Assembly (NCBI GenBank): GCA_021817875.1
Contig: JAKAFQ010000347.1
Location: 1-5,078 of the forward strand
Direction: 5' to 3'
DNA from: Pseudomonadota bacterium
GTDB taxonomy: Bacteria; Pseudomonadota; Gammaproteobacteria; Steroidobacterales; Steroidobacteraceae
DNA: 5,078 nucleotides
This document shows positions 4,914 through 5,078 of the stretch, one piece after another. A program made the position numbers and the translations under genes. The notes below the pieces were generated by a model, which was not told where the DNA came from, searched no databases, and saw only the letters and a list, made by a program, of their open reading frames with translations. Each line of letters begins with the position of its first letter. The first letter of the stretch is position 1.

Positions 4914-4941
4914 GTGCGCTACCAGACTGCGCCACGCTCCG
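4865..4941 (-). tRNA. tRNA-Pro, anticodon GGG
   Basis: The minus strand folds as a complete cloverleaf: acceptor CGGAGCG/CGCTCCG, D stem GCGC/GCGC, anticodon stem CTTGC/GCAAG with loop ATGGGGT (anticodon GGG, plus-strand 4905-4907), a 5-nt variable loop, T stem CCGAG/CTCGG with loop TTCAAAT, discriminator A and an encoded CCA (4865-4867). It reads CCC (and by wobble CCU) proline codons. Its 3' part is the duplicated attachment sequence, so the integrated element supplied or restored this part. The upstream region on the minus strand has a TAAAAT box at 5002-5007, about 60 nt before the gene, without a well-spaced -35, so the promoter is only tentative. Confidence 0.96.
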
Positions 4942-5078
4942 ACGAGAAACTCTTTTCGGCCACCGGACCGACGCGAGCGGGGAGGACTCGCGCGAACGGT
5001 CATTTTACCCTGATTTCCATTCCCGGCGGGAGCGATCTCGTCAATCGGCCCGGCCGTCACGTCCCCCGAGGCTTACGC

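Noticed and set aside
4786..5060. Open frames on both strands across the tRNA
   Set aside because: The encoded peptides are translations of the tRNA itself (for example the PSSNLGAP and PRFELGTP pieces), a common false gene.

Overview
The window is G+C-rich bacterial DNA with strongly G/C-biased third codon positions. It looks chromosomal and proteobacterial: the tRNA-Pro gene encodes its own CCA end, there are good Shine-Dalgarno sites, and the gene families are common in environmental Proteobacteria. The species cannot be named from the sequence.

Left part (about 1-3168): five plus-strand genes that look like a catabolic cluster. The first is cut by the window edge. It is a TIM-barrel sugar-phosphate-isomerase-like protein that overlaps, as ATGA, a 135-aa protein recognised as a C-glycoside deglycosidase beta subunit (DUF6379-like). 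Together they look like the alpha and beta subunits of an enzyme that cleaves the C-C bond of 3-oxo-C-glycosides. Then come a TetR-type regulator whose start overlaps or abuts the beta-subunit gene, a small VOC (glyoxalase-fold) protein, and a second TIM-barrel protein close to hydroxypyruvate isomerase. The proposed logic is deglycosylation of an oxidised glycoside, local control by TetR, and VOC and isomerase steps on the sugar or aglycone. The substrate is unknown, and the sugar 3-oxidase that normally feeds such enzymes is not in the window.

Middle (3169-3574): about 400 bp without a convincing gene. It is probably the original chromosomal DNA downstream of the tRNA, with possible minus-strand remnants.

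Right part (3575-4941): a complete minus-strand tRNA-Pro(GGG) sits at 4865-4941. Its 3' part is duplicated as a 52-bp direct repeat (51/52 identical) 1287 bp away. This is the signature of site-specific integration into a tRNA gene. Between the repeats is a very small element with no integrase. It carries an AlpA/excisionase-like DNA-binding protein (plus strand) and a minus-strand toxin-antitoxin pair (RHH-like antitoxin and PIN-domain toxin). Both ends carry short repeats (TGTCCAT motifs at both ends, GGGCTGCAAC decamers at the left end) placed like integrase arm-binding sites. It could be a decayed island or a mini-element moved in trans. Right of the tRNA (4942-5078) only its probable upstream region is seen.
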